Below the pieces are notes generated by a model. The model ran no database searches. It was not told the DNA's origin and was given only the letters and a program-made list of their open reading frames with translations. This document shows positions 10,133 through 17,680 of a stretch of 34,165 nucleotides of DNA, in pieces; within the stretch, counting starts at the first letter, position 1, and each line of letters starts with the position of its first letter. The DNA comes from Spirochaetales bacterium (GTDB lineage: Bacteria; Spirochaetota; Spirochaetia; DSM-2461). Both the position numbers and the translations under genes were made by a program. Where the stretch lies: assembly GCA_016936555.1 (NCBI GenBank), contig JAFGXR010000042.1:1-34165 (forward strand), written 5' to 3'.

Positions 10133-10510
10133 ATGGACAGGACCGGACCGGCGCGTCATATTTTTTTATTTATTCTCTATTTCTCCTTCCTCTGGGGGGG
10201 GCAGCTTTCCTCCGCCGGGGCGGCGCTGGAAGGAAATTTCCTCAATTTCTGGACAGGTCTTATGTATGTTTTTCTCCTGTCCCGCGGTTTCCTGTGGGTT
10301 CTTATTTTAAAAGAGATGGATCTCATTAAAGCCTATGCCCTCTCCAGCGTGAATTTTATTATTATTCCGCTTCTTTCCCGTTTTTTTCTCCATGAAGATC
10401 TGGAATTGAAATATCTCATAGGTGCCATTTTCATCATACCGGGGATTCTTCTTTTCGCCCTGGGTGAAAAACGCAACTCCACTGCATCTGTCCGGACGGT
10501 CCAATCGTGA
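10133..10510 (+). CDS. SMR/EamA-like half transporter, first of a pair (ArnE/ArnF-like)
   Basis: About 125 residues with four predicted membrane helices and almost no soluble part, the size and shape of small multidrug resistance and ArnE/ArnF proteins. Visible segments include FLFILYFSFLWGG, GLMYVFLLSRGFLWVLIL and YLIGAIFIIPGILLFALGE. The EamA-type signature around residues 65-110 (LSSVNFIIIPLLSRFFLHED) suggests family membership. Its stop overlaps the GTG of the next gene by 4 bases, so the two are coupled and probably form a heterodimer. Followed by a GT2 glycosyltransferase, the pair could flip a lipid-linked sugar, as ArnEF does for undecaprenyl-phosphate-aminoarabinose. That role is inferred from context only. 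No good Shine-Dalgarno precedes ATG 10133, so the start is uncertain. Confidence 0.75.
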   Translation: MDRTGPARHIFLFILYFSFLWGGQLSSAGAALEGNFLNFWTGLMYVFLLSRGFLWVLILKEMDLIKAYALSSVNFIIIPLLSRFFLHEDLELKYLIGAIFIIPGILLFALGEKRNSTASVRTVQS

Positions 10511-10824
10511 TTTATCTTTTCATGGCTCTTATGTGTCTGTCTGCCTCAACTGGTCAGATCCTGGTCAAGAAAGGGCTCAACAGAAAAAAGGCATACTATC
10601 TCGATCCTTTTATTTTCGCCGGTGTTTTTCTTGTTCTCCTTTCCCCCTTTCTTTATATGAAAGCCGTGCAGACCGCCGGCCTGTCCGGAGCTTTCGGACT
10701 CAATGGATTTTCCTATATTATCGTTTATCTTCTGGGGATAACTGTACTGGGAGAAAAAGGGTCTCTTCTTCAGACATTGGGTATACTTTTAATCAGCGGA
10801 GGGGTATTTATCTGGTCGATCTGA
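10507..10824 (+). CDS. SMR/EamA-like half transporter, second of a pair (ArnE/ArnF-like)
   Basis: The 105-residue protein has four membrane helices. The start MIYLFMALMCLSASTGQILV, with a following Lys-Lys-Gly, matches the SMR/EamA pattern of a polar residue in helix 1. The end, VLGEKGSLLQTLGILLISGG, is the typical last helix hairpin of these families. GTG 10507 overlaps the TGA of the first half transporter (GTGA). Its own stop at 10822-10824 overlaps the first codons of the glycosyltransferase gene. The two half transporters differ in sequence, as expected of an obligate heterodimer. A drug/amine efflux pair is the main alternative to a lipid-sugar flippase. Confidence 0.78.
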   Translation: MIYLFMALMCLSASTGQILVKKGLNRKKAYYLDPFIFAGVFLVLLSPFLYMKAVQTAGLSGAFGLNGFSYIIVYLLGITVLGEKGSLLQTLGILLISGGVFIWSI

Positions 10825-11546
10825 CTGTAGTCGTACCCTCCTATAAGGGCATCCACCATATCGATCCTCTTCTCCGGCGCCTTGTTCCGGTTCTCGACAG
10901 CACAGGGCTTCTCTGGAATGTGCTTTTTGTCGATGACGGAAGCCGGGACGGCACATTTGAGAAGCTGAAGGAAATCCACAAAGGGGATTCCCGGATTAAA
11001 GCTGTAAAGCTGGTGGAGAACAGAGGGCAGCAGAATGCCGTCTACTGCGGTCTCTGCCGGGCCGAAAGCGAGCTGATCATTACCATGGATGACGATCTGC
11101 AGCATCCCCCCGAATTGATACCCGATCTTATCTCCCGTATTTCCGGGGGAGCGGATCTGGTGTACGCCGTTTCCCGCGGAAAGGAAAGGCCCGTTCCGCT
11201 TCGCATCGGAACAGCACTCAACAGCCTTTTTTTCTCCCTGTTTCTCGGGAAACCCGCCGGTCTGGAAATCGGCAGCTACCGGATTTTCACCCGGTCACTG
11301 GCGAAGAGAATTAAAGGGGAGAGGAGATCATTCATTTATGTCTCGGCATTGGTTTTCTCTCTTAAGCCGGCCGCGGAAGTGCGGTCTTTCCGGTTCCTGA
11401 AAGAACCGGCGGCCAGCGGGGGACTGACGCGATTCTCTTTCCGGGGGCGGATGAAACTATTTTCCCGTCTGTTCTGGCATTACGGACCGCTCCGCTTTCT
11501 CATTTTCCGCAAGGGCGAACCGTTCCGGATCGGGGAGGAATCGTGA
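10812..11546 (+). CDS. GT2 glycosyltransferase (DPM1/ArnC-like), probable CTG start
   Basis: The protein is a GT-A type glycosyltransferase. It begins with VDLTVVVPSYKG, then LFVDDGSRDGT (nucleotide-sugar aspartates), ENRGQQNAVYCGL, and the metal-binding MDDDLQHPPELIPDL. These fit the dolichyl-phosphate-mannose synthase/ArnC group, which move a sugar to a lipid phosphate. At ~244 residues it lacks the C-terminal TM helices of ArnC. No ATG, GTG or TTG occurs in frame between the upstream coding region and the first strand of the fold. CTG at 10812 has a strong GGAGGGG 7 nt upstream, so I take it as the start; the next GTG, near 10921, would remove the nucleotide-binding strand. The stop overlaps the ATP-grasp GTG by 4 bases. 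Confidence 0.85.
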   Translation: MVDLTVVVPSYKGIHHIDPLLRRLVPVLDSTGLLWNVLFVDDGSRDGTFEKLKEIHKGDSRIKAVKLVENRGQQNAVYCGLCRAESELIITMDDDLQHPPELIPDLISRISGGADLVYAVSRGKERPVPLRIGTALNSLFFSLFLGKPAGLEIGSYRIFTRSLAKRIKGERRSFIYVSALVFSLKPAAEVRSFRFLKEPAASGGLTRFSFRGRMKLFSRLFWHYGPLRFLIFRKGEPFRIGEES

Positions 11547-12796
11547 TTCTCCATATGCTCGGCGGAGGACCGGCACAGCTGGCTGCGGTAAAAAGGGCAG
11601 GGGAACTGGGGCTCGACGTCCTCGTCTCCGATTTCGATCAGAACGCCCCGGCTTTTCAGTTCTGTCGTTTCCGATCTACGGCAAGCACGTTCGATTCCGA
11701 AGCCGTCGGAGCTGATGCACTCAAATTCGGTTCCTCTTTTCTCATGACGACGGGAACGGATCAGCCGGTTCTGACAGCGGCGACCGTTTCGGAAAAACTG
11801 GGGCTTCCCTATTTCCTATCAGTTCCTCAGGCCCGGATGGTCACCAATAAAAAAGTGATGAAGGAAGCCTTTCTCCGCAACGCCATTCCCACGGCGCGGT
11901 TTGCCGTTCTAGGGGAGGACTTTTCCGATGCAGACTTGAAAGGCCTCTCTTTTCCCCTTGTCATCAAACCCCTGGACAGCCAGGGGCAGAGGGGCGTCAT
12001 GAAGGTGGAATCCGTCACTGAGATCCGGGCGAATTTTCAGAAGCTTCTCTGCTTTTCCCGGGAAAAAGAGATCCTGGCGGAAGAGTTCTACCCCTCCGAT
12101 GAACTGACGGTTAACGGATGGGCCGTAAAGGGGAAACCGCTCGTTCTTATGATTACCGACCGGGTTACCATCGATAACGGCCCCCATATCGGTGTCTGCC
12201 TGTCCCACCGCTACCCCTCTCTCTATCACCACAGGGAGGCGGAGCTGCGGGAACTGGCCGGCAGAATCACAACCATGATAGGATTGTATGAAGGTCCGCT
12301 GTATTTTCAGATTCTCGCCGGCGGAGAGGGGTTCAAAGTCAATGAAATCGCCTGCCGTCTCGGCGGGGCTTATGAGGATGAGTTCATCCCCCCTATGACC
12401 GGTTTTCCCCTGCTCGACAATATGATAGAACTGACAGGGGGCGGGGTCCGGATCCTTCCCGGTCAGGGCGAAGTGGATAAAAAGCTGAAGGGGCAATTTC
12501 TGTCTCTCCAGATGTTTTTCGCCTCTCCGGGTATTCTGGCTGTCATGGAGGGAATGGACGAAGTGCGTTCTCTGCCCGGTGTCCTGAACGGCCGTTTTCT
12601 CCTTCCGGCAGGAACGGAAATCGCCGACCGGGAGAACTCGACCCAGCGGGCGGGGTATTTTATCGTTACCGGCCTGTCGGCGGAGTCGCTGAACAGAACC
12701 ATCGGAAAAGCCTACAGTCTTCTCCGCATGGAAGACAGTGAAGGCCGGAATATGCTGCAATTTTACGAGAGGATGATGTTTCCCCATGAAAGCTAG
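11543..12796 (+). CDS. ATP-grasp ligase (carboxylate-amine/thiol type), product unknown
   Basis: The 417-residue protein shows the ATP-grasp order: an N-terminal Rossmann-like pre-domain (MLGGGPAQLAAVKRAGELGL), ATP-binding FPLVIKPLDSQGQRGVMKV, then EEFYPSDELTVNGW, and the metal-binding FKVNEIACRLGGAYEDEF. This resembles carbamoyl-phosphate synthase-like and BacD/PurK-type enzymes that activate a carboxylate as acyl phosphate and couple it to an amine. A C-terminal domain of ~100 residues follows, as in PurK or L-amino acid ligases. The acceptor is not predictable. GTG 11543 overlaps the glycosyltransferase stop and has GGAGG 4 nt upstream. The stop overlaps the next gene by 11 bases, so it is firmly in the operon and may modify the same envelope product. 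Confidence 0.83.
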   Translation: MILHMLGGGPAQLAAVKRAGELGLDVLVSDFDQNAPAFQFCRFRSTASTFDSEAVGADALKFGSSFLMTTGTDQPVLTAATVSEKLGLPYFLSVPQARMVTNKKVMKEAFLRNAIPTARFAVLGEDFSDADLKGLSFPLVIKPLDSQGQRGVMKVESVTEIRANFQKLLCFSREKEILAEEFYPSDELTVNGWAVKGKPLVLMITDRVTIDNGPHIGVCLSHRYPSLYHHREAELRELAGRITTMIGLYEGPLYFQILAGGEGFKVNEIACRLGGAYEDEFIPPMTGFPLLDNMIELTGGGVRILPGQGEVDKKLKGQFLSLQMFFASPGILAVMEGMDEVRSLPGVLNGRFLLPAGTEIADRENSTQRAGYFIVTGLSAESLNRTIGKAYSLLRMEDSEGRNMLQFYERMMFPHES

Positions 12797-13715
12797 ATTT
12801 GTGATTTTAGTTCTGTTATCTCTTTTTCTTCTGCCGGGATGTACAGGGAAAGGCAGCTCCGAGGGAAAAATCCGCATTGCCGAACAGTACGGCCTGGCTT
12901 ATGCACCCCTGCAGATTCTCAGAGAGAAGGGGTTCCTTGAAGAAGCGGCAGAAGGCATTGAAGTGGAGTGGGTACGCCTCGGCAACACGGCCGCCATCAG
13001 GGAAGCCGTACTGGCCGGTGATCTCGATATCGGTTTTATGGGGATTCCCCCTTTTCTCATTGCCCGTGACAAAGGGATGGAGTGGAAAATCGCTACGGGA
13101 CTGTCGCGCTGTCCCCTCGGACTGGCGGTTCCCTCCGGTGCGTACCGGTCTCTCTCCGATATACCTGCTGATGCCAGAATCGCTCTTCCCCAGCCGGGGA
13201 GCATTCAGCATATTCTCCTTTCCATGGCCCTCGACCGCGAGACGGGTAATCCCTCTCATCTCGATAATAATCTCATTGCCATGAAACACCCCGACGGAAT
13301 GAACGCCCTTCTTTCCGGCGCCGTGACCGGCCATTTTACTTCACCGCCTTATCTCTTCCTCGAGGAGGAAGAGGGATATGACGTTCTGGTCAGCGGCGAA
13401 GAGGCCATGGGAGAGCCTTTTACATTTATCGCCGGAGTGGCTACGGAACGGTTTCATTCAAATGAGCCGGACTTATATAAGGTTTTTCTATCAGCTCTCG
13501 AAAAAGCCATTCTCTTTATTGAGGAGAACCGTGAAGAAACAGTGAACATCCTGTCGGGAATATATGATATGGATAAAAAGACTGTGGAGGATTATCTCTA
13601 CAACAGAGGAATGGTGTTCGAACAGGATGTGAGAGGTCTGGAGAATTTTATATCATTTATGGAAAAAACCGGCTATCTGAAGCAGATTGGCGAAAGGGAG
13701 AGCGTCCTCTTTTGA
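12786..13715 (+). CDS. ABC transporter substrate-binding lipoprotein (SsuA/TauA/ThiY-like)
   Basis: A signal peptide with lipobox LFLLPGC makes this a lipoprotein. The body is a type 2 periplasmic binding fold of the NMT1/SsuA/TauA kind: IRIAEQYGLAYAPLQILREK, GNTAAIREAVLAGDLDIGFM and GIPPFLIARDKGMEWKI. Relatives bind sulfonates, nitrate, or pyrimidine precursors of thiamine. Here the ligand cannot be chosen from sequence. It overlaps the ATP-grasp gene by 11 bases and the permease by 4 bases, so the importer is co-expressed with the transferase and ligase. The protein is ~309 residues, normal for the family. Confidence 0.9.
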   Translation: MKARFVILVLLSLFLLPGCTGKGSSEGKIRIAEQYGLAYAPLQILREKGFLEEAAEGIEVEWVRLGNTAAIREAVLAGDLDIGFMGIPPFLIARDKGMEWKIATGLSRCPLGLAVPSGAYRSLSDIPADARIALPQPGSIQHILLSMALDRETGNPSHLDNNLIAMKHPDGMNALLSGAVTGHFTSPPYLFLEEEEGYDVLVSGEEAMGEPFTFIAGVATERFHSNEPDLYKVFLSALEKAILFIEENREETVNILSGIYDMDKKTVEDYLYNRGMVFEQDVRGLENFISFMEKTGYLKQIGERESVLF

Positions 13716-14467
13716 AAAAGGGATTGTTACCCGGTCTGGCGGTTCTGCTGCTCTGGCAGATCCTCTTTATGAGCGGATTTTTCTCCCCGCTTGTATTCCC
13801 TTCACCTCTTGCGGTTGCTGAATCTCTCTATGGAGATTTGAAGACGGGAGAGCTGGTTCTGTCCATCCTCTTTTCTCTGGCGATCATTCTCGGTTCCTTT
13901 TTACCCTCTCTGATTCTGGCATTCTTTCTGGCCTGGCTGGCTTTCCGTTACAGGAGCTTTGATCCCTGGATAGAAAAGCTCTCGGCTCTGGTTCATCCTC
14001 TGCCCGGTATCGCCCTGCTGCCCCTGCTCATTCTCTGGACCGGTCTGGGGACTCACATCATCGTTCTTATCGTTATCCATTCGGTCCTCTGGCCTTTTTA
14101 CATCAACATCCGCAGCGGCTTCCGGCAGGTTCCCGGAGTCTGGCTCGATGTGGCGGATAACAACAGGCTTTCCGAAGGAGAGCGCTTTCTCTCCCTTCTG
14201 GTCCCCGCCTCGTTTCCTCAGATTTTCGCCGGTCTGAAAATCGGCTGGTCCAGAGCCTGGCGGGCCGTTATCAGTGCGGAGATGATTTTCGGAACAATCG
14301 GTTCCGGAGGCGGATTGGGCTGGTTTATTTACAACAAGAGAATTTTTATGGATACGCCGGGGATGTACGGCGGCGTGATAATTCTCATGCTCATAGGACT
14401 GGCTGTCGAGAATCTGCTGTTCCGGTCCGTGGAGAGGAGGATAGCCTATGTCTATTCTCAAAGCTGA
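13712..14467 (+). CDS. ABC transporter permease (SsuC/TauC-like)
   Basis: The 251-residue product has about six membrane helices and the BPD_transp_1 coupling loop (EAA region) DVADNNRLSEGERFLSLLVP followed by ASFPQIFAGLKIGWSRAWRA. The N-terminus LLPGLAVLLLWQILFMSGFF and the FPSPLAVAESLY segment are typical of SsuC/TauC. The TTG start at 13712 overlaps the upstream stop (TTGA). It overlaps the ATPase gene by 20 bases at the 3' end. It forms the membrane pore of the importer with the flanking genes. Confidence 0.9.
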   Translation: MKKGLLPGLAVLLLWQILFMSGFFSPLVFPSPLAVAESLYGDLKTGELVLSILFSLAIILGSFLPSLILAFFLAWLAFRYRSFDPWIEKLSALVHPLPGIALLPLLILWTGLGTHIIVLIVIHSVLWPFYINIRSGFRQVPGVWLDVADNNRLSEGERFLSLLVPASFPQIFAGLKIGWSRAWRAVISAEMIFGTIGSGGGLGWFIYNKRIFMDTPGMYGGVIILMLIGLAVENLLFRSVERRIAYVYSQS

Positions 14468-15212
14468 CTCGCTTCATTTCGCCTATGACCTCGATAAAGG
14501 GAATCATAAGGTTCTGGAAGATTTCTCCCTGGACATCGAATCTGGTGAGTTCCTCGCTGTCATCGGGCCTTCGGGCTGCGGGAAAAGCACTCTTCTCAGG
14601 CTTCTCTCCGGGTTTATCAGGCCCGGTTCGGGCAAAATCAGCCTGAATGGATCGGAAGTCCTCCGTCCCGAAAGAGCGGGACAGATGATCTTTCAGGATT
14701 TCAACCAGCTTTTCCCCTGGCTGACCGTGGAGCAGAATATTCTCTTCCCCCGGTACCGTTCCTTCTTTTCGTTAGGAAAAAAAGCGGTTGATCCCCCGGA
14801 CCGAATGAGAGTTGATGAGATCCTTGAGCTGACCGGCCTGACGGGGTTCCGGAAGTACCGTCCCCATCAGCTTTCGGGGGGATTGAAGCAGAGAACCGCT
14901 CTGGCCCGGGCTCTTTTTGCCGATCCGCAGATCCTCTTTCTCGACGAACCTTTCGGAAGCCTCGATGCTCCGTCGCGGGTGGAGTTACAAAACCTTCTCC
15001 TGCGGGTCTGGAAAGAAAAAAAAAGGACCGTTCTTTTTGTGACACACGATATTTCCGAAGCGTTGTTCCTGGCGGACAGGCTTCTGGTTTTCGAAAGCAG
15101 AAGCGGGCGGTTTAAGGTGCATTCCAATTCTCTGAGCAGACCGAGAGACCGGCACAGCGGGCCGTTCCGGGAGAGAAAGCTCGAACTCTATTCGCTGATT
15201 GATCCTGACTGA
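14448..15212 (+). CDS. ABC transporter ATP-binding protein (SsuB/TauB-like)
   Basis: The protein has Walker A VIGPSGCGKSTLLRLLSG, Q-loop MIFQDFNQLFPWL, signature LSGGLKQRTALARALF, Walker B ILFLDEPFGSLD and switch histidine FVTHDISEA. The PWLTVEQNILFP segment after the Q-loop is typical of the nitrate/sulfonate/taurine ATPases. Length is 254 residues, normal. It is the last gene of the plus-strand operon. Its 3' end overlaps the 3' end of the convergent GT39 gene by 25 bases, leaving no room for a normal terminator between them. Confidence 0.92.
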   Translation: MSILKADSLHFAYDLDKGNHKVLEDFSLDIESGEFLAVIGPSGCGKSTLLRLLSGFIRPGSGKISLNGSEVLRPERAGQMIFQDFNQLFPWLTVEQNILFPRYRSFFSLGKKAVDPPDRMRVDEILELTGLTGFRKYRPHQLSGGLKQRTALARALFADPQILFLDEPFGSLDAPSRVELQNLLLRVWKEKKRTVLFVTHDISEALFLADRLLVFESRSGRFKVHSNSLSRPRDRHSGPFRERKLELYSLIDPD

Positions 15213-16912
15213 TCAACTTTATAGATCCGCACCTTCCAGTCTTTCTGATACCGGTAGGGAGCTATCCGAACGCCGTATCCGGGGCTTTTGAACTCGTCTA
15301 CCAATATCCCGCGTTCTTCAATCAACCCGAGAAGCTGCGGATACCAGTGGGCGATATTCCCGTACAGGACATTCCAGACCGGGCGGTTGCGGTAGATAAA
15401 ATCCAGTTCATCGCCGAGCATGACATATTCAATGGAACGTTCATTTAAGTATTCGCGAAGAGTCAGCCCTGCGTCTTTCAGATAAGCGAGGTTCCTCCAG
15501 TCATTAAATCGTCCTTCCAAACCGGTCACATATTCTCCATAGAGATTACCGAGAAGAATTCCATCGGAGGGGACGGATTTCTCTATTTCCTTTATAAAGG
15601 ATGAAAAGCTCTCTTTTTCACTTGTGATATCGCTGATGGAGAAGTATGCCGTGGCAGAGAGTAAAAGGACTGCCGGAATGATAATCGGCATAAGTTTTTT
15701 TATCGTCTTCATCCAGCTTCTCATTAGCCTGTTTCCGAACAGCCCGGAGGGAGAGGAGCCTGCCAATAGCTCAAAACTCCCTTCTCCTTCCGGGAGAAGG
15801 GCCGGGGATGAGGGGGGGGATAAGAGAATCCGATTTGTATAGAGATCGTAAATCAATTCCATACTCCCCGCCGCAGCCAGATAGTAAAAGGGCAGAAGAA
15901 AAACAATGGACGGCTGGCTGTATTTTCCGATTATGGCGATGGCCATATTAAAGCCGATAAATCCCGCAGCATTGATCCAGTGTCTGTTTCTATAGAAATC
16001 GATGCACAGAACAAGAGGGAAAAGAACCATCTGTAAATAGATCGGTGGAGTGTGGTAGGTCCCGCCGATACGGAGAAAAAGTTTCTCATAGAACCCCGGC
16101 AGCCTGAGCCATTTGACATCGGGCGGGGCCAGAACGCCCAGCGGCTCTCCGTATGCTCTGTAATCACTTATAAAGTGGGGGTTGAAGCAGAAGCTGATCA
16201 GCACCACAACCAGAGCCGGAACAACGGCCCCGGCAAGAAATATCAACCCTTCTTTCATCGTTCGGCTGTTTTCCCCCGAAGCGCCGGGCAGGCGGCTTTC
16301 CGCAATGGAAAGGAGAAGATAGAGTCCCGCCGGCCACGCAATTATGAAGGCGTTGGGATGAACCGCCGCTGCTGTTCCGATAATCAGCCCGGACAATATC
16401 CCCCTGCGGAGTACCGGCATATCTTTTTCCGTCAGGATAAGCAGCGAGGCGATTTCCATCATAAGAAGAAGGCTCTCCTGCCTGGCCATATGGGTCCCGT
16501 AGAGGAACTGGATGTCAACCGACAGGATGCAAAGAATGAGAAAGCGGAGTGCTTCCGGACTCTCCGGATAGATATTTCTTATTAACCGGTAGAAGAGCAG
16601 GAGCGATACAGCCCCTGCCAGCAGAGAGAGCAGCCGGACAGAGAAAATTCCGTAACCGAAAAGGCCGATTAAGGGAATCTGGAAAAGGTGATAGAGAATC
16701 TTAATGGCATGGGGATGGCGTGGATAGAGATCGAAAAAATCTTCCGTAGCCGAAAGAGAACCGGATTCCATTATGGAGCGGGTCAGACCGCTCAGCCACG
16801 GTTCGTCCGTATGAACGAAGGGGTAGCTCTCCAGAAAAAAAAGATTGAACGCAAACCAGAGGGCCGCGAAGAGGAGAACATAGTGATTCTCTTTTAAGTA
16901 TTTCCCCTTCAT
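15188..16912 (-). CDS. GT39/PMT-like membrane glycosyltransferase with repeat-derived insertion
   Basis: The 574-residue protein is a polytopic GT-C enzyme. The first loop, FVHTDEPWLSGLTRSIME, carries the acidic pair expected at the catalytic site. Many membrane helices follow (LLSLLAGAVSLLLFYRLI, GLIIGTAAAVHPNAFIIAWP). Relatives use polyprenyl-phosphate sugars to glycosylate proteins or lipids on the outer face. A low-complexity stretch near residues 363-390 (SPPSSPALLPEGEGSFELL) is encoded by a palindromic repeat. The C-terminal soluble part probably faces outward. ATG 16912 overlaps the TGA of the TauB-like gene by one base, so translation is coupled. A glycosyltransferase in a sulfonate-import operon is unusual. 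Confidence 0.85.
   Translation of the reverse strand: MKGKYLKENHYVLLFAALWFAFNLFFLESYPFVHTDEPWLSGLTRSIMESGSLSATEDFFDLYPRHPHAIKILYHLFQIPLIGLFGYGIFSVRLLSLLAGAVSLLLFYRLIRNIYPESPEALRFLILCILSVDIQFLYGTHMARQESLLLMMEIASLLILTEKDMPVLRRGILSGLIIGTAAAVHPNAFIIAWPAGLYLLLSIAESRLPGASGENSRTMKEGLIFLAGAVVPALVVVLISFCFNPHFISDYRAYGEPLGVLAPPDVKWLRLPGFYEKLFLRIGGTYHTPPIYLQMVLFPLVLCIDFYRNRHWINAAGFIGFNMAIAIIGKYSQPSIVFLLPFYYLAAAGSMELIYDLYTNRILLSPPSSPALLPEGEGSFELLAGSSPSGLFGNRLMRSWMKTIKKLMPIIIPAVLLLSATAYFSISDITSEKESFSSFIKEIEKSVPSDGILLGNLYGEYVTGLEGRFNDWRNLAYLKDAGLTLREYLNERSIEYVMLGDELDFIYRNRPVWNVLYGNIAHWYPQLLGLIEERGILVDEFKSPGYGVRIAPYRYQKDWKVRIYKVDQSGSISE
15771..15820. repeat. Dispersed palindromic repeat inserted in frame in GT39 gene
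   Basis: A perfect 9 bp stem, CCCTTCTCC (15779-15787) and GGAGAAGGG (15793-15801), has a 5-base loop, followed by GCCGGGGATGAGGGGGGGGA. This layout, a purine-rich GGGAGAAGGG hairpin next to GGGGATGAGGG, is that of a widespread bacterial interspersed repeat normally found between genes. On the coding (minus) strand it stays open and encodes the Pro/Ser/Gly/Glu-rich stretch in the GT39 protein. Base composition here is unlike the flanks (an 8-9 G run). The match to the dispersed family is from memory, not from a search. Confidence 0.6.
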
Positions 16913-17676
16913 CAGGACCAGATATAACTGAGAACTTCCTCTCTCAGCTCCACGAACTCGGGGAGGGACTTGATTTCCCGGCTCTTTCTGTCGGCATAGC
17001 CGGAACTGAACGGGGTATCGATTTTCTTCAGTATTCTGCCGGGCAGTTCCGACATGACATAAACCGATGTGGAGAGATAGATCGCTTCCTCCACGCTGTG
17101 GGTGATGAGGAGGACCGTCTTGTGGGTTTCCCGCCAGATTTTCAGCAGTTCATCCTGCAGGTGTTCCCGTGTCAGGACATCGAGAGCCCCGAAGGGTTCA
17201 TCCATCAGAAGGATTTCCGGATCATTGGCCAGGATGCGGGCGATGGCGACCCGCTGCTGCATACCCCCCGAAAGTTCGTAAGGGTGCATATGGCCGAAAT
17301 CGGAGAGGTGAACCCTCTTCAGGTTCTCCTCCACGATTCTGTTCATCTCTCCTTTTGACCGGGGCCGGAGCTTCAGCCCGAAGGCTACGTTCTGGACCAC
17401 ATTGAGCCAGGGATAGAGAGCCGGTTTCTGAAAGACGACCCCTCTGTTCCGCCCCGGCCCGGTCAAGGGCGATCCGTTTTCCCGAATCTCTCCTCCCGTC
17501 GGAGGAAGAAACCCACCGATAACATTGAGAAGAGTGGATTTCCCGCAGCCCGAAGGTCCGACGATACTGATAAAGTCTCCTTTCTTCACTGTCATGGAGA
17601 TATTCTCTATCGCCGATAAAGTCCCTTTATTCGTTTCGAAATCTACGGAAATGCCCGATAGTTCAAGAAGATTCAA
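16912..17676 (-). CDS. ABC transporter ATP-binding protein (TauB/SsuB-like)
   Basis: The protein has Walker A IVGPSGCGKSTLLNVIGG, Q-loop VVFQKPALYPWLNVVQNVAF, signature LSGGMQQRVAIARILA, Walker B ILLMDEPFGALD and LITHSVEEAIYLS. The PWLNV segment and the C-terminus match taurine/nitrate-type ATPases. I choose TTG 17676: it lies 4 nt after the TAA of the binding-protein gene, has GGAG about 10 nt upstream, and begins right before the first strand (LNLLELSGISVDF). The longer frame to 17736 would add 20 residues overlapping the binding-protein gene, with no family support. Length is 254 residues. Confidence 0.92.
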   Translation of the reverse strand: MNLLELSGISVDFETNKGTLSAIENISMTVKKGDFISIVGPSGCGKSTLLNVIGGFLPPTGGEIRENGSPLTGPGRNRGVVFQKPALYPWLNVVQNVAFGLKLRPRSKGEMNRIVEENLKRVHLSDFGHMHPYELSGGMQQRVAIARILANDPEILLMDEPFGALDVLTREHLQDELLKIWRETHKTVLLITHSVEEAIYLSTSVYVMSELPGRILKKIDTPFSSGYADRKSREIKSLPEFVELREEVLSYIWS

Positions 17677-17680
17677 GGCT

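Noticed and set aside
10422-10811. Long upstream extension of the GT2 frame
   Set aside because: It overlaps both SMR-like genes out of frame and its residues look random; the GT2 fold begins at about 10812.
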